64,000 nucleotides of DNA from positions 2,356,001 through 2,420,000 of the forward strand of contig CBDCER010000003.1 in the NCBI GenBank assembly GCA_965215855.1, read 5' to 3'. Positions 8,810 to 15,639 of the stretch are shown here, piece by piece (the first letter of the stretch is position 1; every line of letters begins with the position of its first letter). A program made the translations under genes and the position numbers. The notes under the pieces are model-generated. The model was not told where the DNA came from, did no database searches, and saw only the letters and a program-made list of their open reading frames with translations. Source of the stretch: J027 sp965215855. GTDB taxonomy: Bacteria > Chloroflexota > Anaerolineae > Aggregatilineales > J027.

Positions 8810-9202
8810 CTATTCCGTCAGGTTCTCAGCAATCCATTGCTCGCAATAGCTGATCCATAACAGACGATGCGCTTCTTGCGACACAATGCGCGTTGCCAGA
8901 TCACGCACCGAACAGATCCCCTGCGATGGCCCGGCCCGGTGAATGTGGATATAGAGCGCCGTTTGCCCCGAAATCGTTTCCAATGGCTGATGAATGGCAG
9001 TGATGTTAGTCGCGCCATGTTCTAGCGCAGCGAAAGTCCGGCTATGTCCATCTATCAGACTTAATTCGCCGTCAATGGTAGTGACCAATACTGGGGGGAG
9101 TTGATCTTGTTGACCGTTTTGCCAGGCGACACGCACATTGTCGAGCTTTTGCTGGTTGATGTACCAATTATTGGGTCGGAGGCTGTTGATATTGACGTGC
9201 AT
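8810..9202 (-). CDS. Orphan ParB N-terminal domain-like protein
   Basis: A 130-residue protein whose first 80 residues look like a ParB/Spo0J N-terminal (ParB/sulfiredoxin) domain: MHVNINSLRPNNWYIN, then LPPVLVTTIDGELSLIDGHSRTFAALEHG. The DGHSR motif is the family's nucleotide-binding box. There is no HTH or partition-type C-terminus and no ParA nearby, so chromosome partition is unlikely. Such stand-alone domains can act as nucleases, ATP/CTP-binding proteins or kinases. The gene begins 45 bases after the 3' end of the tRNA-Sec gene on the same strand and might be read through from it. The IS end is 17 bases past its stop. Function unknown. Confidence 0.65.
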   Translation of the reverse strand: MHVNINSLRPNNWYINQQKLDNVRVAWQNGQQDQLPPVLVTTIDGELSLIDGHSRTFAALEHGATNITAIHQPLETISGQTALYIHIHRAGPSQGICSVRDLATRIVSQEAHRLLWISYCEQWIAENLTE

Positions 9203-9247
9203 TGGGAAACTGTTCTAGTTATCAATCTATGCAGTGTGGAAGTTGCA

Positions 9248-9343
9248 CGGAGATGCATGGGAGTCGAACCCACCGCGGCCCGCTCTGCGCGACCCGCCAC
9301 CGATTTTGAAGACCGGGGACCCCACCGGGAGCCAGGCATCTCC
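9248..9343 (-). tRNA. selC: Selenocysteine tRNA (anticodon TCA)
   Basis: Read on the minus strand, a 96-base tRNA begins GGAGATGC and ends GCATCTCC plus discriminator G, giving the eight-pair acceptor stem typical of bacterial tRNA-Sec. The anticodon arm is CCGGT, loop CTTCAAA, ATCGG, so the anticodon is TCA (genomic 9307-9309) and reads UGA. The variable arm is long (GCGGGTCGC, loop GCAGA, GCGGGCCGC, with one mismatch), and the T arm has GTGGG, TTCGACT, CCCAT. CCA is not encoded. Length, acceptor stem and variable arm exclude a nonsense-suppressor form of an ordinary tRNA. The genome should also encode SelA, SelB and SelD; none is in this window. Confidence 0.93.
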
Positions 9344-9493
9344 GTGTGACAGTATAGCCTGTCTGTATCGTTTGTTCCAGGTCGAGTAATACAGTGTTTT
9401 TGTTTGAATATAGTGCATCTGACTTGACATACGCTTGCTCTCTGAAGCACAATCATTAAAACGTGAGACAGATCAAGGAAGTGGGCCAGATCA

Positions 9494-10255
9494 ATGTCTG
9501 AAAAACCTGAACACAGTATTCAGAATCTGTTTGAAACATTTGTATACTTGCGGCGTCAGGGAGCCAGCCCTGATTATGCGTTGGAAGAGTTGAAGAAACT
9601 GCGCCCTACGATTGCACCTGATGAACGTAAAGAACTGGCGCAGATGATTCGGCAGTGGGAAAAAACGGAGGGTATCCGTCATCTTCCCAATCCAGATGCT
9701 AAAATCGCCCCGGTTACGCTTGTGCCAGCAGAAGAGTCTCAATCTCCCACCGAAAATCAACTGACTTGCCCGGAATGTAAGACGCCAAATCCAACTGATG
9801 CTCGCTATTGCTATGCCTGCGGCACGTTGCTAACCCGCGCTGGCACTAAGCAACTACCTATGAGTGAGGCCGACGCCATGGGAACGACGTTTGGCAGCCT
9901 ATCTAGTTTGATTTTTTTGGTCCGTAATTTTGAAGACACGCCGATCAGGGTGAAGGTTAAGGAACTCCAAGAACTCATCATTGGCCGCACGGCGTCAGAT
10001 AGTGTCATTGTGCCCGATATTGATTTGACCAAATATGAAGCACAGAAATTGGGTGTTTCGCGTGTTCATGCCACGTTGAAACGTAAAGATGGTGTTATCA
10101 CCATCTCGGATATGGGCAGCGTCAACCGTACTTTTATCAATGGAGATCGTGTGTTTCCGCAGGAAATTCGTGTCTTGCGTGATGGTGATGAACTAAGGAT
10201 GGGGCGGTTAGTTATGCGGGTGTCCTTCCAACGAGAATTACGTCGCATCCAATAA
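9494..10255 (+). CDS. Zinc-ribbon and FHA domain protein, second copy
   Basis: A 253-residue paralogue in build of the protein at 4957-5967. The first 80 residues are charged and helical. A zinc ribbon follows at about residues 95-115 (CPECKTPNPTDARYCYAC). The FHA domain spans about 155-250, with IIGRTASD and GVSRVHATL intact. The usual NG(T/S) turn is altered here to SVNRTFING, so the residue that normally contacts the phosphopeptide backbone is shifted. Both copies share a D-hydrophobic-D-hydrophobic-T and a LGVSR/MGVSR stretch. It probably binds phosphothreonine partners in Ser/Thr-kinase signalling. It starts with ATG at 9494 and stands alone as a transcript. Confidence 0.85.
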   Translation: MSEKPEHSIQNLFETFVYLRRQGASPDYALEELKKLRPTIAPDERKELAQMIRQWEKTEGIRHLPNPDAKIAPVTLVPAEESQSPTENQLTCPECKTPNPTDARYCYACGTLLTRAGTKQLPMSEADAMGTTFGSLSSLIFLVRNFEDTPIRVKVKELQELIIGRTASDSVIVPDIDLTKYEAQKLGVSRVHATLKRKDGVITISDMGSVNRTFINGDRVFPQEIRVLRDGDELRMGRLVMRVSFQRELRRIQ

Positions 10256-10303
10256 TAAATTGCACAGGCGTTATCTTTAATGTCGCATTCATACTCCTTT
10301 CAT

Positions 10304-10323
10304 ATCGGGCTTAAATGCCCGAT
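10304..10323 (+). terminator. Hairpin after the FHA gene
   Basis: ATCGGGC, loop TTAAAT, GCCCGAT forms a perfect seven-pair hairpin 49 bases after the FHA stop codon. It is followed by TTAAC only, so it would be a weak terminator. Confidence 0.45.
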
Positions 10324-10467
10324 TTAACATAGTCATCATGTTCCTGATGCAATTGTATTGGTAGATGGTATGGCATCGTCGTGACATTGTAGAGTCAGGT
10401 ATCAGGAACATTTTGTCTCTCAACAATCGAATTTCCATGCGTTATTCGGTTGTTGGAGGATGAAACC

Positions 10468-10507
10468 AAACCGTTGTGGGAATCCCCCCTCTCCACAACG
10501 GTTTTTT
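10468..10507. terminator. Strong bidirectional terminator between convergent genes
   Basis: AAACCGTTGTGG at 10468-10479 pairs perfectly over 12 bases with CCACAACGGTTT at 10493-10504. On the plus strand it is followed by TTTGTT, and on the minus strand by GGTTT. It lies between the plus-strand FHA gene and the minus-strand SerA-like gene, whose stop is two bases away, so it can serve both. Confidence 0.75.
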
Positions 10508-10508
10508 G

Positions 10509-11453
10509 TTATGAGTTGACGACATCCTGGAATTTGTTATGCAGCAGTGCGTTGAGCATTTTGGAAGCTGCTTCTACTGCCACTGCTTCCTGCGCTTCGA
10601 CTGTGCTGGCTCCTAAATGCGGTGTGTCGATCACATTGGGTAGGCCAATTAACGGATGGTCAGGTGGCGGTGGTTCATTGATGTAGACATCCAGGGCTGC
10701 GCCTGCCACTTTACCGCTGTGGAGTGCAACAGCCAGATCCTGATCGTTGATTAATGCGCCGCGTGCAGCATTGATGATGCGAACGCCATCTTTCATCATT
10801 GTCAACTGTTCAGCATTAATGAATTCACGCGTTTCGGGAGTCACTGCGGTATGCAAACTGATGTAGTCGGCCTGTGTCAGCACATCATCCACCGGCAGCA
10901 TCTTCACGCCAATTTCTTGCCCAACCTCGGCGGGAATGAAAGGATCATGAGCAATAACAGTCATTTCAAACGCCAGCGCCCGTTTGGCGACCGCCTGTCC
11001 CACACGCCCGAAACCTATCAGTCCCAGCGTTTTGTTTCGCAATTCGGTACCGGTGTACTTCTTGCGATCCCAATGGCCGTCTAATAACGATGCTTGTGAT
11101 TGTGGAATGTGTCGGGCTAGTGCCAACATCAAGGCTACTGTATGCTCGGCAGTGGCGATGGTATTACCGCCGGGTGTATTCATCACAACGATATTGCGCT
11201 GGGCGGCAGCGTGTAGGTCAATGTTATCGACACCGACACCGGCTCGAACAATGGCTTTTAACTGGGCTGCCAGTTCCAGTAGTTCAGTATCGGCAGTTGT
11301 GCCGCTGCGGACGATCATGCCGTCCGCGCTGGCGATAACGGCCAGAACGTCATCACGACTCATCTTGCCAGGCGCATGATAGGTAATGTCTGCGGCGGCA
11401 TCTAGCACTGCTAGACCTTTGGGGTGTAAATTGTCGGGAATAAGAATGTGCAT
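10509..11453 (-). CDS. serA: D-3-phosphoglycerate dehydrogenase-type 2-hydroxyacid dehydrogenase (short form)
   Basis: A 314-residue NAD-dependent D-2-hydroxyacid dehydrogenase. The nucleotide-binding motif is LGLIGFGRVGQAVAKRA at about 143-159. The catalytic Arg is in NAARGALIND and the catalytic His in DTPHLGASTVEAQ, which is characteristic of 3-phosphoglycerate dehydrogenases. It lacks the C-terminal ACT or ASB regulatory domain of long SerA, so it is unlikely to be feedback-inhibited by serine in the usual way. It ends the isomerase-aminotransferase-dehydrogenase operon: the aminotransferase stop is three bases upstream of its ATG. That pairing supports a first step of serine synthesis, although a glyoxylate/hydroxypyruvate role is possible. 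Confidence 0.88.
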   Translation of the reverse strand: MHILIPDNLHPKGLAVLDAAADITYHAPGKMSRDDVLAVIASADGMIVRSGTTADTELLELAAQLKAIVRAGVGVDNIDLHAAAQRNIVVMNTPGGNTIATAEHTVALMLALARHIPQSQASLLDGHWDRKKYTGTELRNKTLGLIGFGRVGQAVAKRALAFEMTVIAHDPFIPAEVGQEIGVKMLPVDDVLTQADYISLHTAVTPETREFINAEQLTMMKDGVRIINAARGALINDQDLAVALHSGKVAGAALDVYINEPPPPDHPLIGLPNVIDTPHLGASTVEAQEAVAVEAASKMLNALLHNKFQDVVNS

Positions 11454-11456
11454 GGT

Positions 11457-12551
11457 TCATGCTCCCTGCCGCTGTGCTAGGTAATCGTCAAAATTGGTGA
11501 AGAGGACTTCCATGTGTTCGGGCTGTGTGTCGCCCATATGTGCGATGCGAAATGTTTCCGATTTAATCTTGCCATATCCACCAGCGATTTCCATGTTGCG
11601 GGTTCGCAAGAAGGCATTCAAGTCTTTGACGTTAATATTCAACGTGTTACGGAAAACTGTCAATGTTGGGGACTCATAACCTGCCTGGGGAAACAGTTCA
11701 AATCCGACAGCTCGGCCCCAGGCACGGGTCATTTCGGCCATGTGCTGATGGCGGGCTTCACGAGATTCTAGTCCTTCTGCCATAATATCATCTAATTGTT
11801 GATCGGCTGCAAACATCAAGGCAACAGGTGGCGTGGCCGGGGTGTTGTTTTTCTGGTGATATTTCTCCAATACCAGCAAATCGAAGTAGTAGCCCCGATT
11901 CGGTACAGTGGCGGCGCGATCCAGGGCACGTTGCGAGACTGTCCCAAATGCCATGCCTGGCGGTAATGCAAACGCTTTCTGGGTACTGGTCAGGCATACA
12001 TCGACCTCCCAAGCATCAATATGCATGGGCGCACCGGCATAGGCACTTACAGCATCGACCAGAAATAGTGTATCCGGATAGTTTTTCAGAATTTCTGCAT
12101 ATTCAGATACCGGATTTAATACACCTGTGCTGGTCTCGTTATAGGCACAGGCGACGGCATCATAGCTTTTTTGCTGGAGTGCTTCTTCAAGCTGTTCGGG
12201 CAGGATTGTTCGGCCCCATTCAGCTTCAATACGATCTACTTGCTTGCCATTGGCGGCGCTGACTTCGGCCCAACGCTGGCTAAAAGCGCCATTGACTAGA
12301 TGCAACACGGGTTTATCATCGCGAATGCAATTGCGCGAAGCCGCCTCCCATACACCAGAACCGGATGATGTAAAGACATAAACACGATTTTGAGTGCGGA
12401 AGGTTTGTTGTAGTTTGGGTTGCATTCGTGCATAGAGTTTGGCGAAGGCGGGCGAACGATGTCCGATCATCCAGGCGGTTTGCGCCTGCAAAATCTCTGG
12501 GCGAACTTCGACTGGCCCTGGAACGAAAAGACGAACATGCGAATCAGTCAT
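11457..12551 (-). CDS. Class V aminotransferase (phosphoserine / alanine-glyoxylate type)
   Basis: A 364-residue PLP enzyme of fold type I, class V. The N-terminus LFVPGPVEVRPEIL with MIGHRSPAF is typical of the alanine-glyoxylate/serine-pyruvate aminotransferase branch. The lid motif SGSGVWEAA and the PLP lysine in TSTQKAFALPPG (about residue 193) are present. Placed directly before a phosphoglycerate dehydrogenase, it most likely makes phosphoserine, as shown for AGAT-like SerC substitutes in several bacteria and archaea; that role is an inference from context. It lies 16 bases after the isomerase gene and three before the dehydrogenase, so the three are one transcript. Confidence 0.85.
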   Translation of the reverse strand: MTDSHVRLFVPGPVEVRPEILQAQTAWMIGHRSPAFAKLYARMQPKLQQTFRTQNRVYVFTSSGSGVWEAASRNCIRDDKPVLHLVNGAFSQRWAEVSAANGKQVDRIEAEWGRTILPEQLEEALQQKSYDAVACAYNETSTGVLNPVSEYAEILKNYPDTLFLVDAVSAYAGAPMHIDAWEVDVCLTSTQKAFALPPGMAFGTVSQRALDRAATVPNRGYYFDLLVLEKYHQKNNTPATPPVALMFAADQQLDDIMAEGLESREARHQHMAEMTRAWGRAVGFELFPQAGYESPTLTVFRNTLNINVKDLNAFLRTRNMEIAGGYGKIKSETFRIAHMGDTQPEHMEVLFTNFDDYLAQRQGA

Positions 12552-12567
12552 CGTAAGTGAAGTCTCC

Positions 12568-13644
12568 TTATTGTGTAAAATCAGCTAAAGCTTGCTTGAG
12601 TTCTCTAATAGGTTGTATATCAGCAGGATCGGTGTCATATGCCATTGCCAGATAGAAACTGACATAGTCACCAAACTGAATGGCGTGCATCATCTGGGCT
12701 AGGGCAGTGTCTCCCATTGGCTCGAAACGATCTACCATGATCCCGTTCGTCAGCATTAATTCCGATGTCAATTGATGCCGTAGTGCGACACGCGGGTGGT
12801 CGAAACGGGGTGATGTGATGAAAATGGTGGATAGGCGATTGATTAGGTTTTGCGGGAAGGCTATTCCCACAACAGCATTGTGATTCATCTCCGGCATTGG
12901 CTCATAAGCAGCCCAAACATCGCTGTTTTCGTTAAGTTGCGTTTTCCAACGGCGTGCCACTGGCTCAAAGATACCCCCGCCAACGATGACTGGCATACGT
13001 CCCACCAATTGACCGGCCTGACGCTTGGTTGGATTGTCAGCGATGGGTGTTGCCGCCTGATAGTATTGACGCTGAGTCTGCATAGTGGAGATTGCACCAG
13101 CAACATCGCCTTCCAGGTCAATAACCCATCCAGCCCGCGCAGCCAGACCTAACAGTAGCCCAAAAGACCAGCCAATCGCTGCTCGTGGATGCCCTATTTC
13201 ATCCGGAAATGTCCAGGCAGGATAACCGTCCGCAGCAAGGCGTTGCGCCAGTCCACTGCCAGTTGTGATGCCCAGGAGGTGTGTGCTGCGTTGCGCTGCC
13301 TGTGTATAGGCCGATAACGTCTCTTCGGTGTTGCCAGAATAGCTACTGGCGATGACCAGAACTTGCTCGCCCTGAACCCAGGCGGGTAACTCATAGCCTC
13401 GAATGGTTGTAATCGGGATGGATGCCCGATTTGCGAGGGCGGCGGTCAGCAAATCTCCACCAATTGCTGACCCACCCATGCCAGCAATGACCACCTGCTG
13501 TACTGATGTGATCCAGTCTGGCAAGGGCAATGTGTGGGCATGTTGCCAGGCACGTTCAAATTGTTCGGGCAGGGCATCAATATGGTGCAAGATACCGTCG
13601 GTGTCGATTTGTTTAATACGTTCCAGATCATCAAGATTTATCAT
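12568..13644 (-). CDS. Bifunctional phosphoglucose/phosphomannose isomerase-like protein
   Basis: A 358-residue SIS-domain sugar isomerase. The first SIS domain shows VVIAGMGGSAIGGDLL and then VLVIASSYSGNTEETLSAY (substrate phosphate-binding serines). The second half carries NENSDVWAAYEPMPEMNHNAVVG, matching the E-x-NHN block of the archaeal and Chloroflexi-type PGI/PMI enzymes. These interconvert glucose-6-phosphate or mannose-6-phosphate with fructose-6-phosphate. The ATG at 13644 (MINLDDLER) is chosen; 24 more codons are open upstream but lack a family match, and GGAGATGCC precedes 13644. It is the first gene of the operon with the serine-pathway genes. Confidence 0.87.
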   Translation of the reverse strand: MINLDDLERIKQIDTDGILHHIDALPEQFERAWQHAHTLPLPDWITSVQQVVIAGMGGSAIGGDLLTAALANRASIPITTIRGYELPAWVQGEQVLVIASSYSGNTEETLSAYTQAAQRSTHLLGITTGSGLAQRLAADGYPAWTFPDEIGHPRAAIGWSFGLLLGLAARAGWVIDLEGDVAGAISTMQTQRQYYQAATPIADNPTKRQAGQLVGRMPVIVGGGIFEPVARRWKTQLNENSDVWAAYEPMPEMNHNAVVGIAFPQNLINRLSTIFITSPRFDHPRVALRHQLTSELMLTNGIMVDRFEPMGDTALAQMMHAIQFGDYVSFYLAMAYDTDPADIQPIRELKQALADFTQ

Positions 13645-13704
13645 GGCATCTCCTCGAAGCGTGATTGTATCACGACAGCGCATTTCTGCCCTGTATATTG
13701 CAAA

Positions 13705-13737
13705 CAAAACACCCACCCTGTTACAAACATGGTGGGT
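13705..13737 (-). terminator. Terminator of the pdxS-pdxT transcript
   Basis: On the minus strand ACCCACC and GGTGGGT form a seven-pair stem with a 13-base loop, followed by GTTTTGTTTG. It lies 31 bases after the pdxT stop and upstream of the isomerase gene, separating the two operons. Confidence 0.7.
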
Positions 13738-13767
13738 ATCGTTACATATTCAACACAAAATAAATGG

Positions 13768-14334
13768 TTATGCTCCAACCATCTGCATAAAATATTGGTG
13801 CAGCCGGGCGTCGTCGGTCAATTCGGGGTGAAAGGCAGTTGCGAGCCAGTGTTTTTGTCGCACGGCGACGATTCGACCATCTTGCAGACGTGCCAGTACT
13901 TCAACACCATCATCCACGCCTGTTACAACTGGGGCACGAATGAATATCGCGTGTAGTGGGCCGCCCTTCAGACCAGCAACATCTAGATCGACCTCGAAAC
14001 TATCGACCTGCCGTCCGAAAGCATTACGATCCACCGTAATATCCATCATACCCAGCAAAGGTTGATCTTGGCCGATGTGCTTTGCCAGAAAGATCAACCC
14101 AGCACAGGTTCCCCAGACGGGTTTTGACCGTGCAAACTTACGTAAAGGTTCTAGCAAACCATAGGTCACAGCTAGTTTACCAATGGTTGTACTTTCACCA
14201 CCTGGAATAATCAATGCATCCAACCCGTCCAGATGTTCAGGCAAGCGCACTTCTATTGCTTCAGCACCAACGACTTTCAGCAGTCGGGAATGCTCTTGGA
14301 AATCGCCTTGCAGGGCTAATACACCAACACGCAT
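13768..14334 (-). CDS. pdxT: Pyridoxal 5'-phosphate synthase, glutaminase subunit
   Basis: A 188-residue class I glutamine amidotransferase. The start region MRVGVLALQGDFQEH is the family signature. The GGES oxyanion loop is at about 45-48, the nucleophile Cys77 in VWGTCAGLI, and the His-Glu pair in TAFHPELTDD near the C-terminus. PdxT releases ammonia from glutamine and channels it to PdxS in the 12+12 PLP synthase complex. The ATG at 14334 gives the usual N-terminus and lies eight bases after the pdxS stop; five further upstream codons (to 14349) would overlap pdxS. Confidence 0.96.
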   Translation of the reverse strand: MRVGVLALQGDFQEHSRLLKVVGAEAIEVRLPEHLDGLDALIIPGGESTTIGKLAVTYGLLEPLRKFARSKPVWGTCAGLIFLAKHIGQDQPLLGMMDITVDRNAFGRQVDSFEVDLDVAGLKGGPLHAIFIRAPVVTGVDDGVEVLARLQDGRIVAVRQKHWLATAFHPELTDDARLHQYFMQMVGA

Positions 14335-14342
14335 GGATTTGC

Positions 14343-15269
14343 CTACCAACCGCGATGAGCAATCTTATCTGTTTCGGGCATGGTGGTCACGCTGATGCCA
14401 CTCATGGGTTGCCCCAAGCCCCGACTGATTTGGGCCAGAATATCGGGGTCGCGGAAATGGGTTGTGGCTTCGACAATGGCTTTGGCACGCCGGGCCGGAT
14501 CGCTACTCTTAAAAATACCGCTGCCAACGAATACGCCATCGACTCCAATTTGCATCATCAGCGCAGCATCGGCGGGTGTGGCAATACCACCAGCCGCGAA
14601 ATTGACGACTGGCAGACTACCCGATTCCGCAACTTCTTTGACCAGATGATAGGGCGCACCGATATTCTTAGCATAGGTCATCAACTCTTCAGAGGGCATG
14701 TTTTGGAGGCGGCGAATTTCGCCCAAAACGGTTCGTGCATGGCGCACCGCTTCTACTACATCACCCGTTCCAGCTTCGCCTTTGGTGCGGATCATGGCAG
14801 CGCCTTCGCCAATACGCCGCAGGGCTTCACCCAGATTGCGACACCCACACACAAAGGGAATAGCGAAATCGTGTTTGTTAATGTGATGTTCTTCGTCGGC
14901 AGGCGTCAACACTTCGCTCTCATCAACATAATCGACGCCGAGTGCCTGCAAAATCTGGGCTTCGACGAAATGCCCAATACGTGCCTTTGCCATGACTGGA
15001 ATGGTCACGGAATCGATGATTTGCAATATCAATTCTGGATCGGACATACGAGCTACGCCGCCCTGTGCCCGAATGTCAGCCGGAACTCGTTCGAGTGCCA
15101 TCACGGCTACGGCCCCGGCGTCTTCGGCGATGCGGGCTTGTTCCGCGTTCACCACATCCATAATCACGCCGCCTTTTAGCATTTGCGCCAGGCCACGTTT
15201 GACGGTTTCAGTTCCTTTTTGTGAATTGTTTCCGTTGCTACCAGTTGTCACGGTCTGCTCCTCATTCAT
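14343..15269 (-). CDS. pdxS: Pyridoxal 5'-phosphate synthase, synthase subunit
   Basis: TIM-barrel subunit of PLP synthase, which builds pyridoxal phosphate from ribose-5-phosphate, glyceraldehyde-3-phosphate and ammonia. Clear signatures include LKGGVIMDVVNAEQARIAEDAG, VMAKARIGHFVEAQ, VCGCRNLGEALRRI, GIATPADAAL and FVGSGIF. From the ATG at 15269 (MNEEQTV) it has 308 residues, slightly longer than the usual 290-295 because of a Gly/Asn/Thr-rich N-terminus. The upstream ATG at 15305 is less likely: the best -10 box (TATAAT on the minus strand) overlaps it. A perfect small hairpin ends immediately before the chosen ATG. It forms an operon with pdxT. Confidence 0.95.
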   Translation of the reverse strand: MNEEQTVTTGSNGNNSQKGTETVKRGLAQMLKGGVIMDVVNAEQARIAEDAGAVAVMALERVPADIRAQGGVARMSDPELILQIIDSVTIPVMAKARIGHFVEAQILQALGVDYVDESEVLTPADEEHHINKHDFAIPFVCGCRNLGEALRRIGEGAAMIRTKGEAGTGDVVEAVRHARTVLGEIRRLQNMPSEELMTYAKNIGAPYHLVKEVAESGSLPVVNFAAGGIATPADAALMMQIGVDGVFVGSGIFKSSDPARRAKAIVEATTHFRDPDILAQISRGLGQPMSGISVTTMPETDKIAHRGW

Positions 15270-15286
15270 ACCGTCAGGTTGACGGT
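15270..15286 (-). promoter_or_regulatory. Perfect inverted repeat touching the pdxS start codon
   Basis: ACCGTCA, ACC, TGACGGT forms a seven-pair palindrome ending one base before the chosen pdxS ATG. It could be an operator or could cover the ribosome-binding region. No known regulator site is recognised. Confidence 0.4.
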
Positions 15287-15368
15287 GATTTTTTACGAAC
15301 GCCATTATAATGCTGTATATGACCTTAAAAAATGGTGGATCGCAAATGGGTTATATTTTGTCTCAACA

Positions 15369-15397
15369 TTGCCCATGCACTGGTGAAAGAGTATAAT
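15369..15397 (+). promoter_or_regulatory. Predicted promoter of the BMP-protein gene
   Basis: TTGCCC at 15369-15374 and a perfect TATAAT at 15392-15397 are separated by 17 bases. Transcription from here would start near 15404 and give a leader of about 236 bases before the ATG at 15640. Confidence 0.5.
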
Positions 15398-15403
15398 TTT
15401 GAG

Positions 15404-15639
15404 TGAAACATGCAGAAATATTTTGTGAAATAGGTTCAGTGAAACGTAATCTTTCTATTTTTAAGATAAATCACATCCTGCAAGTCATAAAGAGCCATTT
15501 GATAGTTGCTAATGGCTCCATTCATACTTGATTGTCCAGACGGGAGCATTTGTGCTTCCGTTTTTGATTGTGGTCATTAGCCGGGAATCTCCCCGGATGA
15601 CAAGTAAGGTTCGGACAAGCAACCTAAAAGGAGATTTTA
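15404..15639 (+). promoter_or_regulatory. Long structured leader with internal terminator (candidate regulatory RNA)
   Basis: The leader in front of the BMP gene contains, in order: CAAGT (15481-15485) and ACTTG (15526-15530) closing an internal loop around the eight-pair hairpin GAGCCATT/AATGGCTC (15492-15518); an intrinsic terminator (15540-15566); the hairpin CCGGG/CCCGG (15581-15596); and AGGTT/AACCT (15607-15625) next to the ribosome-binding site AAAGGAGA. No gene on the plus strand lies upstream, so the terminator can only act on this leader. That layout is what one expects of an attenuator or riboswitch. I could not match it to a known class (purine, guanidine, TPP and others were considered). 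Confidence 0.5.
15540..15566 (+). terminator. Intrinsic terminator within the BMP leader
   Basis: ACGGGAGCA (15540-15548), a four-base loop, and TGCTTCCGT (15553-15561) form a nine-pair stem with one G-U, followed by a run of T. It lies 74 bases before the BMP start codon. Confidence 0.7.

Noticed and set aside
10462..10520. Leader-peptide-like ORF (MKPNRCGNPPSPQRFFVMS) overlapping the terminator, with a ribosome-binding site
   Set aside because: No gene follows on the plus strand for it to control, and the terminator already explains the sequence. Coincidence is likely.
14214..15179. Long plus-strand frame over pdxS (321 codons)
   Set aside because: Antisense shadow of pdxS, with no family motif, start site or promoter.
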